A stretch of 64,000 nucleotides of DNA from Sphingomonadales bacterium (GTDB lineage Bacteria; Pseudomonadota; Alphaproteobacteria; Sphingomonadales; Sphingomonadaceae): assembly GCA_004173185.1 (NCBI GenBank), contig SEFZ01000020.1, positions 18,132 through 82,131 on the forward strand, written 5' to 3'. Under the pieces are notes generated by a model, which was given only the letters and a program-made list of their open reading frames with translations, ran no database searches and was not told the DNA's origin. Both the position numbers and the translations under genes were made by a program. Position 1 is the stretch's first letter; each line of letters opens with the position of its first letter. This document shows, in pieces, positions 51,700 to 62,024 of the stretch.

Positions 51700-53481
51700 T
51701 CAGCCCGTCGCACCTTCTTTGCGCACCCGCCGGATACGCGGCTCGCGCTCCATGCCTACGGCTTCCTTGATCGCCTTGCGCATCTTGTCGCGCTCTTCAT
51801 GGATCGATGCGATCACTGGCCCTACGCCGATGCCGAGATCGACCAGCAGTGCTTCGGATAGTTGGAGCGAGCTTTCCAGCGTCTCGGGCACCGCGTCGGT
51901 CGCGCCCGCTTTGTAGAGTTCGGCGGCATGCGTCGCATCGCGGGCGCGGGTGATTATCGGCAAATTGGGCACCCAGCCGCGCACCCGTCGCGTCAGCCGC
52001 ACGGTCAGCACCGGATCGTCCATCGTCAGGATTAGCGCACTGGCATGGCCAAGATTGAGCCGGTCGACCAGTTCGTTGCGCGTCACATCGCCGAACATCA
52101 CCGAGTAACCCTCCTTCCGGGCCGCGTTGACGTTATCGACGTCTGCATCCACGCCAATATAAGGGAGCCCGTGGCGCGTCAGCATGTCCGCCACCGTGCG
52201 GCCGACGCGGCCAAAGCCGATGACCACGGTGCCCGGCCCGGCCTCATCGATTTCGATCTCCGCCGCTGCGCCGTCGCTGGCCTGCTGGCGCTCGATCAGC
52301 CGCGCGATGCGCCGCCCGGCATAGGCCAATACCGGCGTTCCGGTCAGGCCGATTGCCGTGACCGTCGTCCAGAATGCTGCGTCCTGCGGCGCGATCAGCC
52401 CGGCTGTGGCGGCGACGCCGAGCACGATCAGCGTGGTTTCCGAAGGGCTCGACATCAGCACGCCGGTTTCCGCTGCGGTGCTCACGCGCGCGCCGGATAG
52501 TTTGAGCAGGCCCATCGTGACCCCGGCCTTGACCACCAGCACCAGCATCACCGCGCCGAGCAGCGTGCTCCAATTCTCGAACACGAAAGCAAGATCGAGC
52601 TGCATCCCCACCGTGATCAGGAACACACCCAGCGCCAGCCCCTTAAAGGGCGCGGTAATCGCCTCGACTTCGGTGTGATATTCGGTCTCGGCGATCAGCA
52701 GCCCTGCGATCAGCGCGCCGACGATGGGCGAGAGCCCCGCCGCCGCCGTCGCCAGGCTCGCGGCGATGACCACCAACAGGCTGGCCGCAAGGAACAGCTC
52801 CGGGCTCTTGGTCCGCGCCGCCTGTCCAAACATGCGCGGCAACAGGAAGCGCCCGCCGATGAACAGGATAGCGACGGTAATCGCTCCGCGCCCAAGCACG
52901 CCGACCAGCGAAGCCCATCCCGCATCCGCAGCGGCGGGCGCCATCGCGCCGAGAAGGAAGATGATCGGCACCAGCGCCAGATCTTCGAACAACAGCATCG
53001 CGAACGCAGCCTTGCCCACCGGGCTGGTCGTCCCCGCGATCGGGATCACCAATGCGGTGGAGGATAAAGCCAGCGCCAGCCCCATGCCGATCGCGCCGTT
53101 CATGCTCATGCCGGTCAGGTACAATGCGAGGCCCAGTACCAGTGCCGCGCCGCCCAACTCGGCGGCACCAACCCCGAAGACGAGGTTGCGCATCCCCCAT
53201 AATCGCTTGAACGACAGTTCCAGCCCGATTGAGAACAAGAGCAGGATGATGCCGAATTCCGCGAACGGCTCGATCGAATGCCGGTCGGTGATCGTGAAGT
53301 AATACAACCACGGATATTCCGGCACGAGCGTGCCAAGACCGGCCGGGCCGACAAGGATGCCGACCAGGATGAATCCGATGACCGGGCTGATCCGAAAGCG
53401 GGCAAATGCCGGAATGACGAGCCCAGCCGCGCCCAGGATAACCAGGGTGTCGCTGAAACCGCTATTCTGAAGGCTGATCAT
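51700..53481 (-). CDS. CPA2 family monovalent cation:proton antiporter with RCK/TrkA-N domain
   Basis: Kef-type membrane domain, VVIGFGRVGRTVADMLTRHGLPYIGVDADVDNVNAARKEGYSVMFGDVTR. Confidence 0.92.
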   Translation of the reverse strand: MISLQNSGFSDTLVILGAAGLVIPAFARFRISPVIGFILVGILVGPAGLGTLVPEYPWLYYFTITDRHSIEPFAEFGIILLLFSIGLELSFKRLWGMRNLVFGVGAAELGGAALVLGLALYLTGMSMNGAIGMGLALALSSTALVIPIAGTTSPVGKAAFAMLLFEDLALVPIIFLLGAMAPAAADAGWASLVGVLGRGAITVAILFIGGRFLLPRMFGQAARTKSPELFLAASLLVVIAASLATAAAGLSPIVGALIAGLLIAETEYHTEVEAITAPFKGLALGVFLITVGMQLDLAFVFENWSTLLGAVMLVLVVKAGVTMGLLKLSGARVSTAAETGVLMSSPSETTLIVLGVAATAGLIAPQDAAFWTTVTAIGLTGTPVLAYAGRRIARLIERQQASDGAAAEIEIDEAGPGTVVIGFGRVGRTVADMLTRHGLPYIGVDADVDNVNAARKEGYSVMFGDVTRNELVDRLNLGHASALILTMDDPVLTVRLTRRVRGWVPNLPIITRARDATHAAELYKAGATDAVPETLESSLQLSEALLVDLGIGVGPVIASIHEERDKMRKAIKEAVGMEREPRIRRVRKEGATG

Positions 53482-53525
53482 GGCGCATCATAAGCAGGCG
53501 GAGGCGCGCTTGTCATGGGGGCGGA

Positions 53526-54728
53526 ATGACCGGAACCAAAATTAGTCCGGAGGTCTGCATCGTCGGGGGCGGCCCGGCGGGGATGGTCGCAGGCTTGCTC
53601 TTCGCGCGCGCCGGTGTTCGGACGGTGGTGCTGGAGAAGCATGCCGACTTCCTCCGCGACTTTCGCGGGGACACGGTACACCCCTCTACGCTCAATCTGT
53701 TCGACGAACTCGGGCTGATGGATCGGCTGCTCGAACGCCCGCATGACAAGGTGCCCGATGTCGAGGCGGTCATTGGCGGCAAGGCCTAGCGCATCGCCGA
53801 TTTCAGCCATTTGCCCGGTCGCGGCAAGTTCATCGCGATGATGCCGCAATGGGAATTCCTCGATTTCGTCGCACGGGAAGCGAAGCGCTATCCAGCATTC
53901 GCGCTGCGCATGGAGACCGAGGGCGTCGCGGCTATCGAGCGCGGCGGGCGCGTGATCGGCGTGCGTACCGCAACCGGCGAGGAGATTGCCGCCCGGCTGG
54001 TGATCGCCGCCGACGGGCGCGGATCGAAGCTGCGCGCGGGGCTGCCGTTGCGCGATCTCGGCGCGCCGATCGATATATTGTGGTTCGGCGTGCCCAAGCA
54101 GCGCGGCCCGGATAACCAGACCCAGGGCTATATCGCGGGTGGCGAGATGATCGTGGCGATCGATCGCGGCGACTATTTCCAATGCGCCCGCGTGATCGAG
54201 AAGGGCAGCGCTCCGGCGGTGCTGGCGCGCGGGCTGGAAGTCTTTCGCGCCGAAGTTGAGAAGGTCGTGATCCCCGTGCGGGGCCTGATGCACGGCCTCA
54301 ACAGCCTCGACGACGTAAAGCTGCTCAGCGTCACGCTCGACCGGCTCACCAAATGGTCACGCCCCGGCCTGCTCGCGATCGGCGATGCGGCGCATGCGAT
54401 GTCGCCGGTCGGCGGGGTAGGGATCAATCTCGCGGTGCAGGATGCCGTCGCCGCTGCAAACATCCTCGCCGGTCCGATGGCGCTGGGCCGCGATCCCGAT
54501 CCGTTGCTCGCCAGGGTACAGGCCCGCCGCGAATTTCCGGTCCGCGTGATTCAGGCGATGCAGCGCACCGCGCACCGCAATGTGATCGGCGCGGCTTTGC
54601 GCGGCACGCTCCAGAAAGCGCCATGGCCGGTGCGGCTGCTCGGCAGCGTGCCGTTGCTTCAGCGCATCCCGGCGCGCGTGCTCGGGCTTGGCGTTCGCCG
54701 CGAGCATATCCGCTCGCCGAAAGCCTAG
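53526..54728 (+). pseudogene. FAD-dependent oxidoreductase (aromatic-ring monooxygenase-like) interrupted by an in-frame TAG
   Basis: EVCIVGGGPAGMVAGLLFARAGV ... GGKA[TAG 53787]RIADFSHLPGRGKFIAMMPQWEFLDF; both halves in the same frame, FAD motif GDAAHAMSPVGGVGINLAVQDAV downstream. Confidence 0.85.
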
Positions 54729-56428
54729 TGATCGCTGCTATACACCGCCACGCTCGGCGCCAGCGCGTCGAACCGCACCCAAAGCGCGATCCCGAGCGCC
54801 AGCACGGCGAGTAAAGCCGCGGCCTGCATCGCGCGCGGCCGCTCGATCTCGGGAAGCAGCGGCAGGAGCAACAATGCGCTCAGCCCCAGCGGCAGCACCA
54901 TCGCAAACGGCATGCCCGCGCCCACCGCCTGGAACAGTGCATGGCCAAGCGTCAGCATATAGCCGACCCCCAAAGCCGCCGCCGCCGTCAGCGCCCAGCG
55001 CCCGGTCTCGCCGCCCCGCCACCGCATCACCGCCGCGCCGATGCCGCCGAGCAGCAGCGGGAGGTATAAGGGGAAAGCCGCAGTCGGCGCCGCTGCCTGC
55101 GCCAACACCGCCAGCAGCAGGAAGGGCGCGGCAATTGCCGGCAGCAACTCGATGACCCCACGCCGGTTCAGCAACCAGCCCGCGATCAGCGCCCCCGCCG
55201 CGAGACACAGCAGAGCCGCCTGCACCTCCAGCCGAGAGATCGCCGCCAGCCGGTCATAATAATTGGTCGCGCCGCCCGACCCAGAAATCAGATTGCCCAA
55301 ATAGAGCAGCACTCCCGCAGCCACGACCACCGCCAGAGAAGCGCCCGCGCCCCGCGCAAGTCCGCGCCAGTTCGTCGTGCCCCAGCCTGCATACACATAG
55401 GCCCCAACCGCCGCCGCGACGATCAGCCAGCCGACCCAAGCTGCATAAACAACGAACATCAGCCCGAACAAATCATAGAATACCCGGTCCGCCGTCTTGC
55501 CCGGCAGCGCATCCACCGCGAGCAGGCCCCGCGTCAGGTCCAATGCCTGCCGCCCGATATCCTGCAACGATCCCTGATCGAGCGCATCGGGCGTCGCCAG
55601 CGGCGAATGATATTGCCCTGGCCGGCCGATAAAGGCGAAGTTGAACCCCGGCACGCCCAGCTTCTTCGCCACGGTATAGTCGGTCGAATTGGGCAGGTTA
55701 TTATAGACGAAGACGCTCAGCGACGTGCCCACCGGCTGGCGCACCGCCGCCGCGAACAGATCGATCATCGCGCCATTGCCGTCGCCCGTCTCGAACATCG
55801 AAGCCCGGCCGCCGCCGCCGCGCGTCTCGAGATTTACGATCACGCCAACGGTGCCGCGCGCCGGGTTCGTCGCGAAAAACTGCTTCGCGCCGTCCAGCCC
55901 AAGCTCCTCGCCATCGGTGAGCAACACCATCAGCGTGCGCGCGCTTTGCTGGCCGCTCGTCCGGATCGCACGCACCGCCTCGATGATCGCCGCCACCCCG
56001 GCGGTATCGTCAGCAGCCCCCGGCGATCCCCACACCGTATCGTAATGCGCCATCAGCAGCACCGCGGGCTTTGCGGGATCGCGCCCGGGCAGCGTGGCGA
56101 TGATGTTCACCGCTTGTGCTGGCGTCGCATTACCCTGCCATTTGTTCAGCCGCGCCTGTGCGATCGGGGCAACCGGCGCGCTGCTGGTGGTGACTGTCAT
56201 GCCCAGCGATTGCAGTCGTGCGATCAGATAGGCCCGCACCCGCGCATTGTCAGCGCTGCCGGTCGGGTGCGGCGCGCGTGCGATCTCGTGGACATCGGCC
56301 ATCGCGCGCCCGGCGGAAAACGCACTGGCGGGCGCATCGGCGGGGGCGGGCGAGGGCGTGGTCGTCGCGATCACCGCGAGCAGCAATGCGCCTGCAACCG
56401 CCACCAGCAGATGAATCCAGCTCTTCAT
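54725..56428 (-). CDS. M28 family metallopeptidase with C-terminal membrane domain
   Basis: VLLMAHYDTVWGSPGAADDTAGVAAIIE, DGEELGLDGAKQF, multiple C-terminal TMs. Confidence 0.9.
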   Translation of the reverse strand: MKSWIHLLVAVAGALLLAVIATTTPSPAPADAPASAFSAGRAMADVHEIARAPHPTGSADNARVRAYLIARLQSLGMTVTTSSAPVAPIAQARLNKWQGNATPAQAVNIIATLPGRDPAKPAVLLMAHYDTVWGSPGAADDTAGVAAIIEAVRAIRTSGQQSARTLMVLLTDGEELGLDGAKQFFATNPARGTVGVIVNLETRGGGGRASMFETGDGNGAMIDLFAAAVRQPVGTSLSVFVYNNLPNSTDYTVAKKLGVPGFNFAFIGRPGQYHSPLATPDALDQGSLQDIGRQALDLTRGLLAVDALPGKTADRVFYDLFGLMFVVYAAWVGWLIVAAAVGAYVYAGWGTTNWRGLARGAGASLAVVVAAGVLLYLGNLISGSGGATNYYDRLAAISRLEVQAALLCLAAGALIAGWLLNRRGVIELLPAIAAPFLLLAVLAQAAAPTAAFPLYLPLLLGGIGAAVMRWRGGETGRWALTAAAALGVGYMLTLGHALFQAVGAGMPFAMVLPLGLSALLLLPLLPEIERPRAMQAAALLAVLALGIALWVRFDALAPSVAVYSSDH

Positions 56429-56550
56429 GGCAACCGCTCCTTGGGCGCGGAGCCTATCGGGCGGGGCAGGGCCTCACAAGGCTAGTGATTCGCCGCCGAT
56501 ATGAACCGCTTCGGCTATGCTTTCCGCCAATCGCCGATATACTCGCCTTT

Positions 56551-57168
56551 GTGTTCAGCCTTCTCTTGTCCGCCGATTACGCACCCTTCGCGATTTCCTT
56601 CGTCGTCATGCTCGGCATTGGCCTGATCGAGGGGATCGGGCTTGGCATTGGTCATCTCGATCTGGATAGCGATCTGGATGGCGATATGGGGCCGGGGCTG
56701 CTCGATTGGCTTGGGCTCGGCAATGGCCTGCCGATCCTCGTCTGGCTCACCGGATTGCTCTGCTGCTTCACGGTCGCGGGCTTCGCGACCCAGCAGATCG
56801 CCACGTCAGTCTTCGGCAATCCATTCCACTGGGGCATAGCCAGCGCCATCGCTCTGGCGGTCGGCGGCGTGGCCAACGCCTTCGTCTCCGCCGGCCTCGT
56901 CCGCGTGTTCCCGTCCTATGAATCGACCGTGATCGATGCCGAAGAACTGCTGCGTCAGCGTGGCGTCGTGCTGGAAGGATCGGCAGCGCGCGGTCGCCCG
57001 GCCCGCGCCAAGGTGATCGATCAGTTCGGACAGGCGCATTACGTCATGATCGAGCCGCATCATGAGACTGACATCATCGCGCAGGGCGAGACCGCGCTGT
57101 TGATTCGCAAGGAGGGGCCGATCTTCTTCGCCCTTCCCGACGCAAGCCCCGCTCTGCGGGCACTATAA
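56551..57168 (+). CDS. YqiJ-like OB-fold membrane protein
   Basis: MGPGLLDWLGLGNGLPILVWLTGLLCCFTVAGF; upstream of flotillin; GTG start at 56551 proposed. Confidence 0.8.
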   Translation: MFSLLLSADYAPFAISFVVMLGIGLIEGIGLGIGHLDLDSDLDGDMGPGLLDWLGLGNGLPILVWLTGLLCCFTVAGFATQQIATSVFGNPFHWGIASAIALAVGGVANAFVSAGLVRVFPSYESTVIDAEELLRQRGVVLEGSAARGRPARAKVIDQFGQAHYVMIEPHHETDIIAQGETALLIRKEGPIFFALPDASPALRAL

Positions 57169-57188
57169 CAAAATATGAGAGGGATCCT

Positions 57189-58877
57189 GTGACCGAGCCT
57201 TTGCTGAACATCCTGATCTACGCCGGTATCGCGTTGCTGGCGCTGGTGATCATCGGCCTCATCCTGACGCGGCTCTATCGCCGCGCGACCAAGGATATCG
57301 CGCTGATCCGCACCGGATTTGGCGGGGAAAAGGTCGTGCTCAACGGCGGGATCATGCTCGTCCCCGTGCTGCACGAACTGATGCAGGTCCGCCTGACCAC
57401 GGTGAAGCTCGAAGTCTCGCGCCTCAACAAGGATGCGCTGATCACGCTCGATAAGCTGCGCGTCGATGTCGTTGGCCTGTTCCATATCAAGGTGAAGCCC
57501 GATGCGTCGTCGATCGCCGCTGCGGCGCAGACGCTCGGCGATTCGGTCAACAGCCCCGATGCGGTGAAGTCGCTGCTCGATGGCAAGCTCGTGTCGGCGT
57601 TGCGCTCGGTCGCCGCGACGATGACGATGGAGCATCTCCACGCCAACCGCGCCGATTTCATCCAGAAGGTTCAGGAAGCGCTGATGACCGATCTGGACAT
57701 GAACGGCTTCCAGCTTGAGTCGGTCAGCATCACCCATTTCGATCAGACTGCTTTCGAGCATTTCAACGAGAATAACGCGTTCGATGCCGAGGGCCTTACC
57801 GTGCTCACCCGCACGATCGAGGAGCGCAAGAAGATCCGCAACGACATCGTCGCGACCAACCGCGTCGAGATCGAGCAGCGAAATCTGGAGGCGAACAACC
57901 AGTCGCTTGAAATCGCGCAGGCCGCCGAACAGGCCCGGCTGACGCAGGAGCAGACGTTGGCCGCGCGCCGCGCCGAACAGGCAACAGCAATCGCCACCGC
58001 CGAAGCCGAGCAGACGCGCCTCTCGGAGATTGCGCGGATCACGGCCGAGCAGGCGCAGACGGTTGCGCAGACCGAAGCCGACAAGATCACCCAGACCGCG
58101 ACGATCCAGCGCGACGGCGCAGTGCAGACCGCTACGATCGAGCGCGACCGCACGATCGAAATCGCGCGTATCACTACGGCGGTGCAGACCGCGCAGAAGT
58201 CGGAAGAGGAATCGACCGCCACCGCTGCCGCAAACGAAGCCCGCGCGCTCGCCGTGCGCGCCGAGGAAAGCGTGATGACCGCCAAGGCGACCGAAATCGC
58301 CAACCGCGAAAAGAACGTCGCCGTCATCGCCGCGACGCAGCGCGCGCAGGAGGAAGCGGTCCAGATCACTGTCGCCGCGACGGCTGAGAAGGAAGCTGCC
58401 GAAGCCCGCGCCGTGGCGCTGCGCACCGAAGCGACTGCCGAGGCGGATGCGGAAAAGGCCCGCGCCGAAGGTCGGGCTGCTGCGTTCAAGGTCGATGCGG
58501 CGGGCCAGACCGCGCTCAACGAAGCCACCAACGTGCTCAGCGACACCCAGACCGCTTTGCTGATCCGCAGGGCGATGCTGGAGGCCCTTCCCGGGATCAT
58601 CGCCGCTGCCAGCAAGCCGATGGAGCAGATCGACAAGATCTCGATCCTCGATGCGCGTGGGCTGCATGGCGATGGCGGGGCAGGCGAAGGCTCGAGCGAC
58701 TCGATGAACCTTGCCGATTCCGCCGTGGCTGCGGCGATGCGGTACCGCGTTGGCGGGCCGCTGATCGATGCGCTGATGGCGGAGATCGGCATGAACGGCG
58801 GCACGATCAACGGGCTACTGGCCGGCAGCGCCGCGCCGGTAACGCCTGCCGCCAAGCCCGAGCCGAAGGACGATTGA
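57189..58877 (+). CDS. Flotillin family protein (YqiK-like)
   Basis: SPFH domain (IRTGFGGEKVVLNGGIMLVPVLHELMQV) plus long EA-rich coiled coil. Confidence 0.92.
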   Translation: MTEPLLNILIYAGIALLALVIIGLILTRLYRRATKDIALIRTGFGGEKVVLNGGIMLVPVLHELMQVRLTTVKLEVSRLNKDALITLDKLRVDVVGLFHIKVKPDASSIAAAAQTLGDSVNSPDAVKSLLDGKLVSALRSVAATMTMEHLHANRADFIQKVQEALMTDLDMNGFQLESVSITHFDQTAFEHFNENNAFDAEGLTVLTRTIEERKKIRNDIVATNRVEIEQRNLEANNQSLEIAQAAEQARLTQEQTLAARRAEQATAIATAEAEQTRLSEIARITAEQAQTVAQTEADKITQTATIQRDGAVQTATIERDRTIEIARITTAVQTAQKSEEESTATAAANEARALAVRAEESVMTAKATEIANREKNVAVIAATQRAQEEAVQITVAATAEKEAAEARAVALRTEATAEADAEKARAEGRAAAFKVDAAGQTALNEATNVLSDTQTALLIRRAMLEALPGIIAAASKPMEQIDKISILDARGLHGDGGAGEGSSDSMNLADSAVAAAMRYRVGGPLIDALMAEIGMNGGTINGLLAGSAAPVTPAAKPEPKDD

Positions 58878-58916
58878 TCGCGCCCTTCATATTTTAGGGT
58901 TTCGCCTGTTTGGCGG

Positions 58917-58954
58917 GAGCGGCGTCGGCTCGGGTCGGCGCCGCTCTTTTTTTT
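58917..58954 (+). terminator. Rho-independent terminator of the flotillin operon
   Basis: GAGCGGCG-N14-CGCCGCTC followed by TTTTTTTT. Confidence 0.85.
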
Positions 58955-58982
58955 GGTGAAGCGACCTCCGCGCCGGACAAAC

Positions 58983-59010
58983 AAAAAGGGCGGCCCGAGG
59001 GCCGCCCTTT
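58983..59010 (-). terminator. Rho-independent terminator of icd
   Basis: AAAGGGCGGCCC-GA-GGGCCGCCCTTT perfect 12-bp arms, A-tract on + (U-tract on -). Confidence 0.88.
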
Positions 59011-59034
59011 CCGTACAGCTAAAAGCGAAACCGC

Positions 59035-60255
59035 TTAGGCCCAGGTAGCCATTTCGGCTTCGAGGTTCACGCGGATCTGCTCGAAGAACTGCTCGGTGGT
59101 CATCCATGCCTGTTCCGGGCCGATCAGCAGCGCCAGATCCTTGGTCATGTGGCCGTTCTCGACGGTCTCGATGCAGATGCGCTCGAGCGTCTCGGCGAAC
59201 TTCACCACGTCCGGCGTGTTGTCGAACTTGCCGCGGAACGACAGACCCTGCGTCCATGCGAAGATCGATGCGATCGGGTTGGTCGAAGTCGACTTGCCCT
59301 GCTGGTGCATACGATAGTGGCGCGTCACGGTGCCGTGTGCGGCTTCCGCTTCGATCGTCTTGCCGTCCGGCGTCATCAGCACCGACGTCATCAGGCCGAG
59401 CGAGCCGAAGCCCTGTGCAACGGTGTCCGACTGAACGTCGCCGTCATAGTTCTTGCAAGCCCAGACGAACTTGCCGCTCCACTTGAGCGCCGATGCGACC
59501 ATGTCGTCGATCAGGCGGTGCTCGTAAACGATGCCGGCAGCCTTGAACTTGTCAGCGAAGTCCGCGTCGAACACTTCCTGGAACAGATCCTTGAAGCGGC
59601 CGTCATAGGCCTTGAGGATGGTGTTCTTGGTCGAGAGATACAGCGGCCAGCCGCGATCGAGCGCATAGTTCATGCTCGCCTTGGCGAAATCGCGGATCGA
59701 CTGATCCAAATTGTACATGCCCATCGCCACGCCAGCGGCCGGGAAATCGAATACTTCCTTTTCGATCTTTTCGCCGTCTTCGCCTTCCCAGACCATGCGG
59801 AGCTTGCCGGGGCCGGGGACGAGGAAATCGGTCGCCTTATACTGGTCACCGAATGCGTGACGGCCAACCACGATCGGGTCGGTCCAGCCGGGGACCAGAC
59901 GGGGCACGTTCTTGATCACGATCGGCTCGCGGAAGATGGTGCCGCCCAGGATGTTGCGGATCGTGCCGTTCGGCGACTTCCACATGGCCTTGAGGTTGAA
60001 TTCCTCGACGCGCTGCTCGTCCGGGGTGATCGTGGCGCACTTCACGCCGACGCCGTACTGCTGGATCGCCTTGGCGCAATCGACAGTGATCTGATCGTCG
60101 GTCTCGTCGCGCTTCTCGACCGAGAGGTCGTAATATTTCAGATCGATATCGAGATAAGGGAGGATCAGCCGCTCACGGATCCACTGCCAGATGATCCGCG
60201 TCATTTCGTCGCCGTCGATTTCCACGACCGGCGTTGCAACCTTGATCTTCGCCAT
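59035..60255 (-). CDS. icd: NADP-dependent isocitrate dehydrogenase
   Basis: [44 protein letters not shown]. Confidence 0.97.
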   Translation of the reverse strand: MAKIKVATPVVEIDGDEMTRIIWQWIRERLILPYLDIDLKYYDLSVEKRDETDDQITVDCAKAIQQYGVGVKCATITPDEQRVEEFNLKAMWKSPNGTIRNILGGTIFREPIVIKNVPRLVPGWTDPIVVGRHAFGDQYKATDFLVPGPGKLRMVWEGEDGEKIEKEVFDFPAAGVAMGMYNLDQSIRDFAKASMNYALDRGWPLYLSTKNTILKAYDGRFKDLFQEVFDADFADKFKAAGIVYEHRLIDDMVASALKWSGKFVWACKNYDGDVQSDTVAQGFGSLGLMTSVLMTPDGKTIEAEAAHGTVTRHYRMHQQGKSTSTNPIASIFAWTQGLSFRGKFDNTPDVVKFAETLERICIETVENGHMTKDLALLIGPEQAWMTTEQFFEQIRVNLEAEMATWA

Positions 60256-60337
60256 TTGCTAGCTTCCTGATTGGGGAGGGGTTGGCGGTGTCCCTAAGAG
60301 GAAGGGCAAAAGGGATCAAGTCGTCGCGGCTGTTTCG

Positions 60338-60361
60338 CGCGCGTGCTGGCCAGCACGCGCG
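60338..60361. repeat. 24-bp perfect palindrome
   Basis: CGCGCGTGCTGGCCAGCACGCGCG, between icd start and pmtA-like stop. Confidence 0.6.
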
Positions 60362-60465
60362 GCCGTGCGCAGCCTGTGGCGACGCGGAACGGGCGGCGAT
60401 GACCGGAGATCAGGTAGCGCGAAAGGATGGTGCGAACGCGCTTGCGGCGCGGATCGCGAGACTAA

Positions 60466-61080
60466 TCAGTCTTTCCAGGCCCACCAAAGCTGCGCCGGCG
60501 GAATGTTGATCCATTCCATGGCGTGATCGATGCGCGGGAAATAGGGCGCGAAGAAATTGCGGACCTTCGGGTTGTATTGATAGACCAGAAACGCGCCGCC
60601 GGGCCGGATGATCTCGCGCGTCGCCTTGGCGATCGCATCGCCCACGCCGGGCGGCAGGGTCGAAAAGGGCAGGCCCGATGCGATATAATCGGCATGCTCA
60701 AAGCCATGATCGTTGACGATCTGCTTCACGTCCGATGCCGAGCCGAGCACCGCCGATAGACGCGAATCGATGATCGTGGCGTTCAGATAGGCGATGAAAT
60801 CGGGATTGGTGTCGATAACGATCAGCTTGGCATCGGGTGCCAGCCGATCGAGAAGCGGGCGGGTGAAGGTGCCGACGCCGGGACCATATTCGACGAACAG
60901 CTTGCAGTTGGCGAAATCGACTCGGTCGAGCATCTTGTCGACGAGTCGCTTCGACGAAGAGGCAACTGCGCCCACCATCACCGGACGCCTGATGAACCCC
61001 TTGAGGAACATCATCGTGGGTGAGGGCAAGCCGGCGGCGCGGCGGCGGCTACGGCGCTGGGCTGCGGTCGATGCTGGCAT
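60466..61080 (-). CDS. Phospholipid N-methyltransferase-like class I SAM methyltransferase
   Basis: LFVEYGPGVGTFTRPLLDRL, IASGLPFSTLPPGVGDAI, FLVYQYNPKVRNFF (PmtA-type). Confidence 0.82.
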   Translation of the reverse strand: MPASTAAQRRSRRRAAGLPSPTMMFLKGFIRRPVMVGAVASSSKRLVDKMLDRVDFANCKLFVEYGPGVGTFTRPLLDRLAPDAKLIVIDTNPDFIAYLNATIIDSRLSAVLGSASDVKQIVNDHGFEHADYIASGLPFSTLPPGVGDAIAKATREIIRPGGAFLVYQYNPKVRNFFAPYFPRIDHAMEWINIPPAQLWWAWKD

Positions 61081-61295
61081 GTTGAACCTTTTCGCGGCTG
61101 TTACACAAAAAATACTAAGCGTGCGCACTGCGGAAAAACGAACGAACATTCAAGCGCGAGGTTCATTTGGCACGGTTTAAGCGGTGGAAAGCATCCCGGC
61201 GTTTGCTCGCATCAGCCGCTGCTGCACAACTGCGCAGGGTTCGATTAGCATATCCCCGGCTAGGAAAGCCGCGGCTGTCGGGCTAGAGGTTGGGC

Positions 61296-62024
61296 ATGGC
61301 ATCATTCGACAAGCCGCCGACTGGCACCACTACAGTCAAATGGCGCTTCCCCGAGATTCATCCCGAGGGACGCAAATATGTGGCGATTGCCGCCGCGATC
61401 GCGCTCCTCAGCCTGTTTATCTTCGATTTCATCACCTGGCCGCTGGTGTTTCTGACCCTTGGCGTTGCCGCGTTCTTCCGCGATCCGGTGCGCGTCACGC
61501 CGCAGGGGGAGGGACTGATCGTCTCGCCCGCCGATGGCCTGATCACGATGATCGAGCGCGTCGAGCTTCCGCCCGAACTGCGCGGACCGCAGGCATTGGG
61601 CGACAAGCCGATGCTCCGCGTCTCGGTGTTCATGAGCGTGTTCGACGTCCATGTGAACCGCACGCCGATCACCGGCACGATCAAGCACGTCATCTATGTC
61701 AGCGGCAAATTCATGAACGCAGACTTTGACAAAGCGAGCGAAGAGAATGAGCGCCAGCATTTCGTGGTGGAGGACAAAGCAGGTGTCCGCTTTGGCTTCA
61801 CCCAGATTGCCGGCCTCGTCGCGCGCCGGATCGTCAGCTTCGTCAAGGCGGGTGACATAGTTGTTGCCGGCCAGCGCGTCGGCCTGATCCGATTCGGCAG
61901 CCGCGTCGATGTGTTCCTGCCCGAAGGCTACGGTTGTGCCGTCGCGCTCGGCCAGCGTGCCGTTGCGGGAGAAACCATTCTCGCTAAGCGCGGCGTGGCT
62001 GACCTGGCGGGCGTATCCCAGTGA
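61296..62024 (+). CDS. psd: Phosphatidylserine decarboxylase
   Basis: FFRDPVRVTPQGEGLIVSPADGLI, VFDVHVNRTPITGTIKHV, RFGSRVDVFLP. Confidence 0.94.
   Translation: MASFDKPPTGTTTVKWRFPEIHPEGRKYVAIAAAIALLSLFIFDFITWPLVFLTLGVAAFFRDPVRVTPQGEGLIVSPADGLITMIERVELPPELRGPQALGDKPMLRVSVFMSVFDVHVNRTPITGTIKHVIYVSGKFMNADFDKASEENERQHFVVEDKAGVRFGFTQIAGLVARRIVSFVKAGDIVVAGQRVGLIRFGSRVDVFLPEGYGCAVALGQRAVAGETILAKRGVADLAGVSQ

Noticed and set aside
57060-58667. 535-aa minus-strand ORF opposite flotillin
   Set aside because: Low-complexity R/D/H-rich shadow of the EA-rich coiled coil
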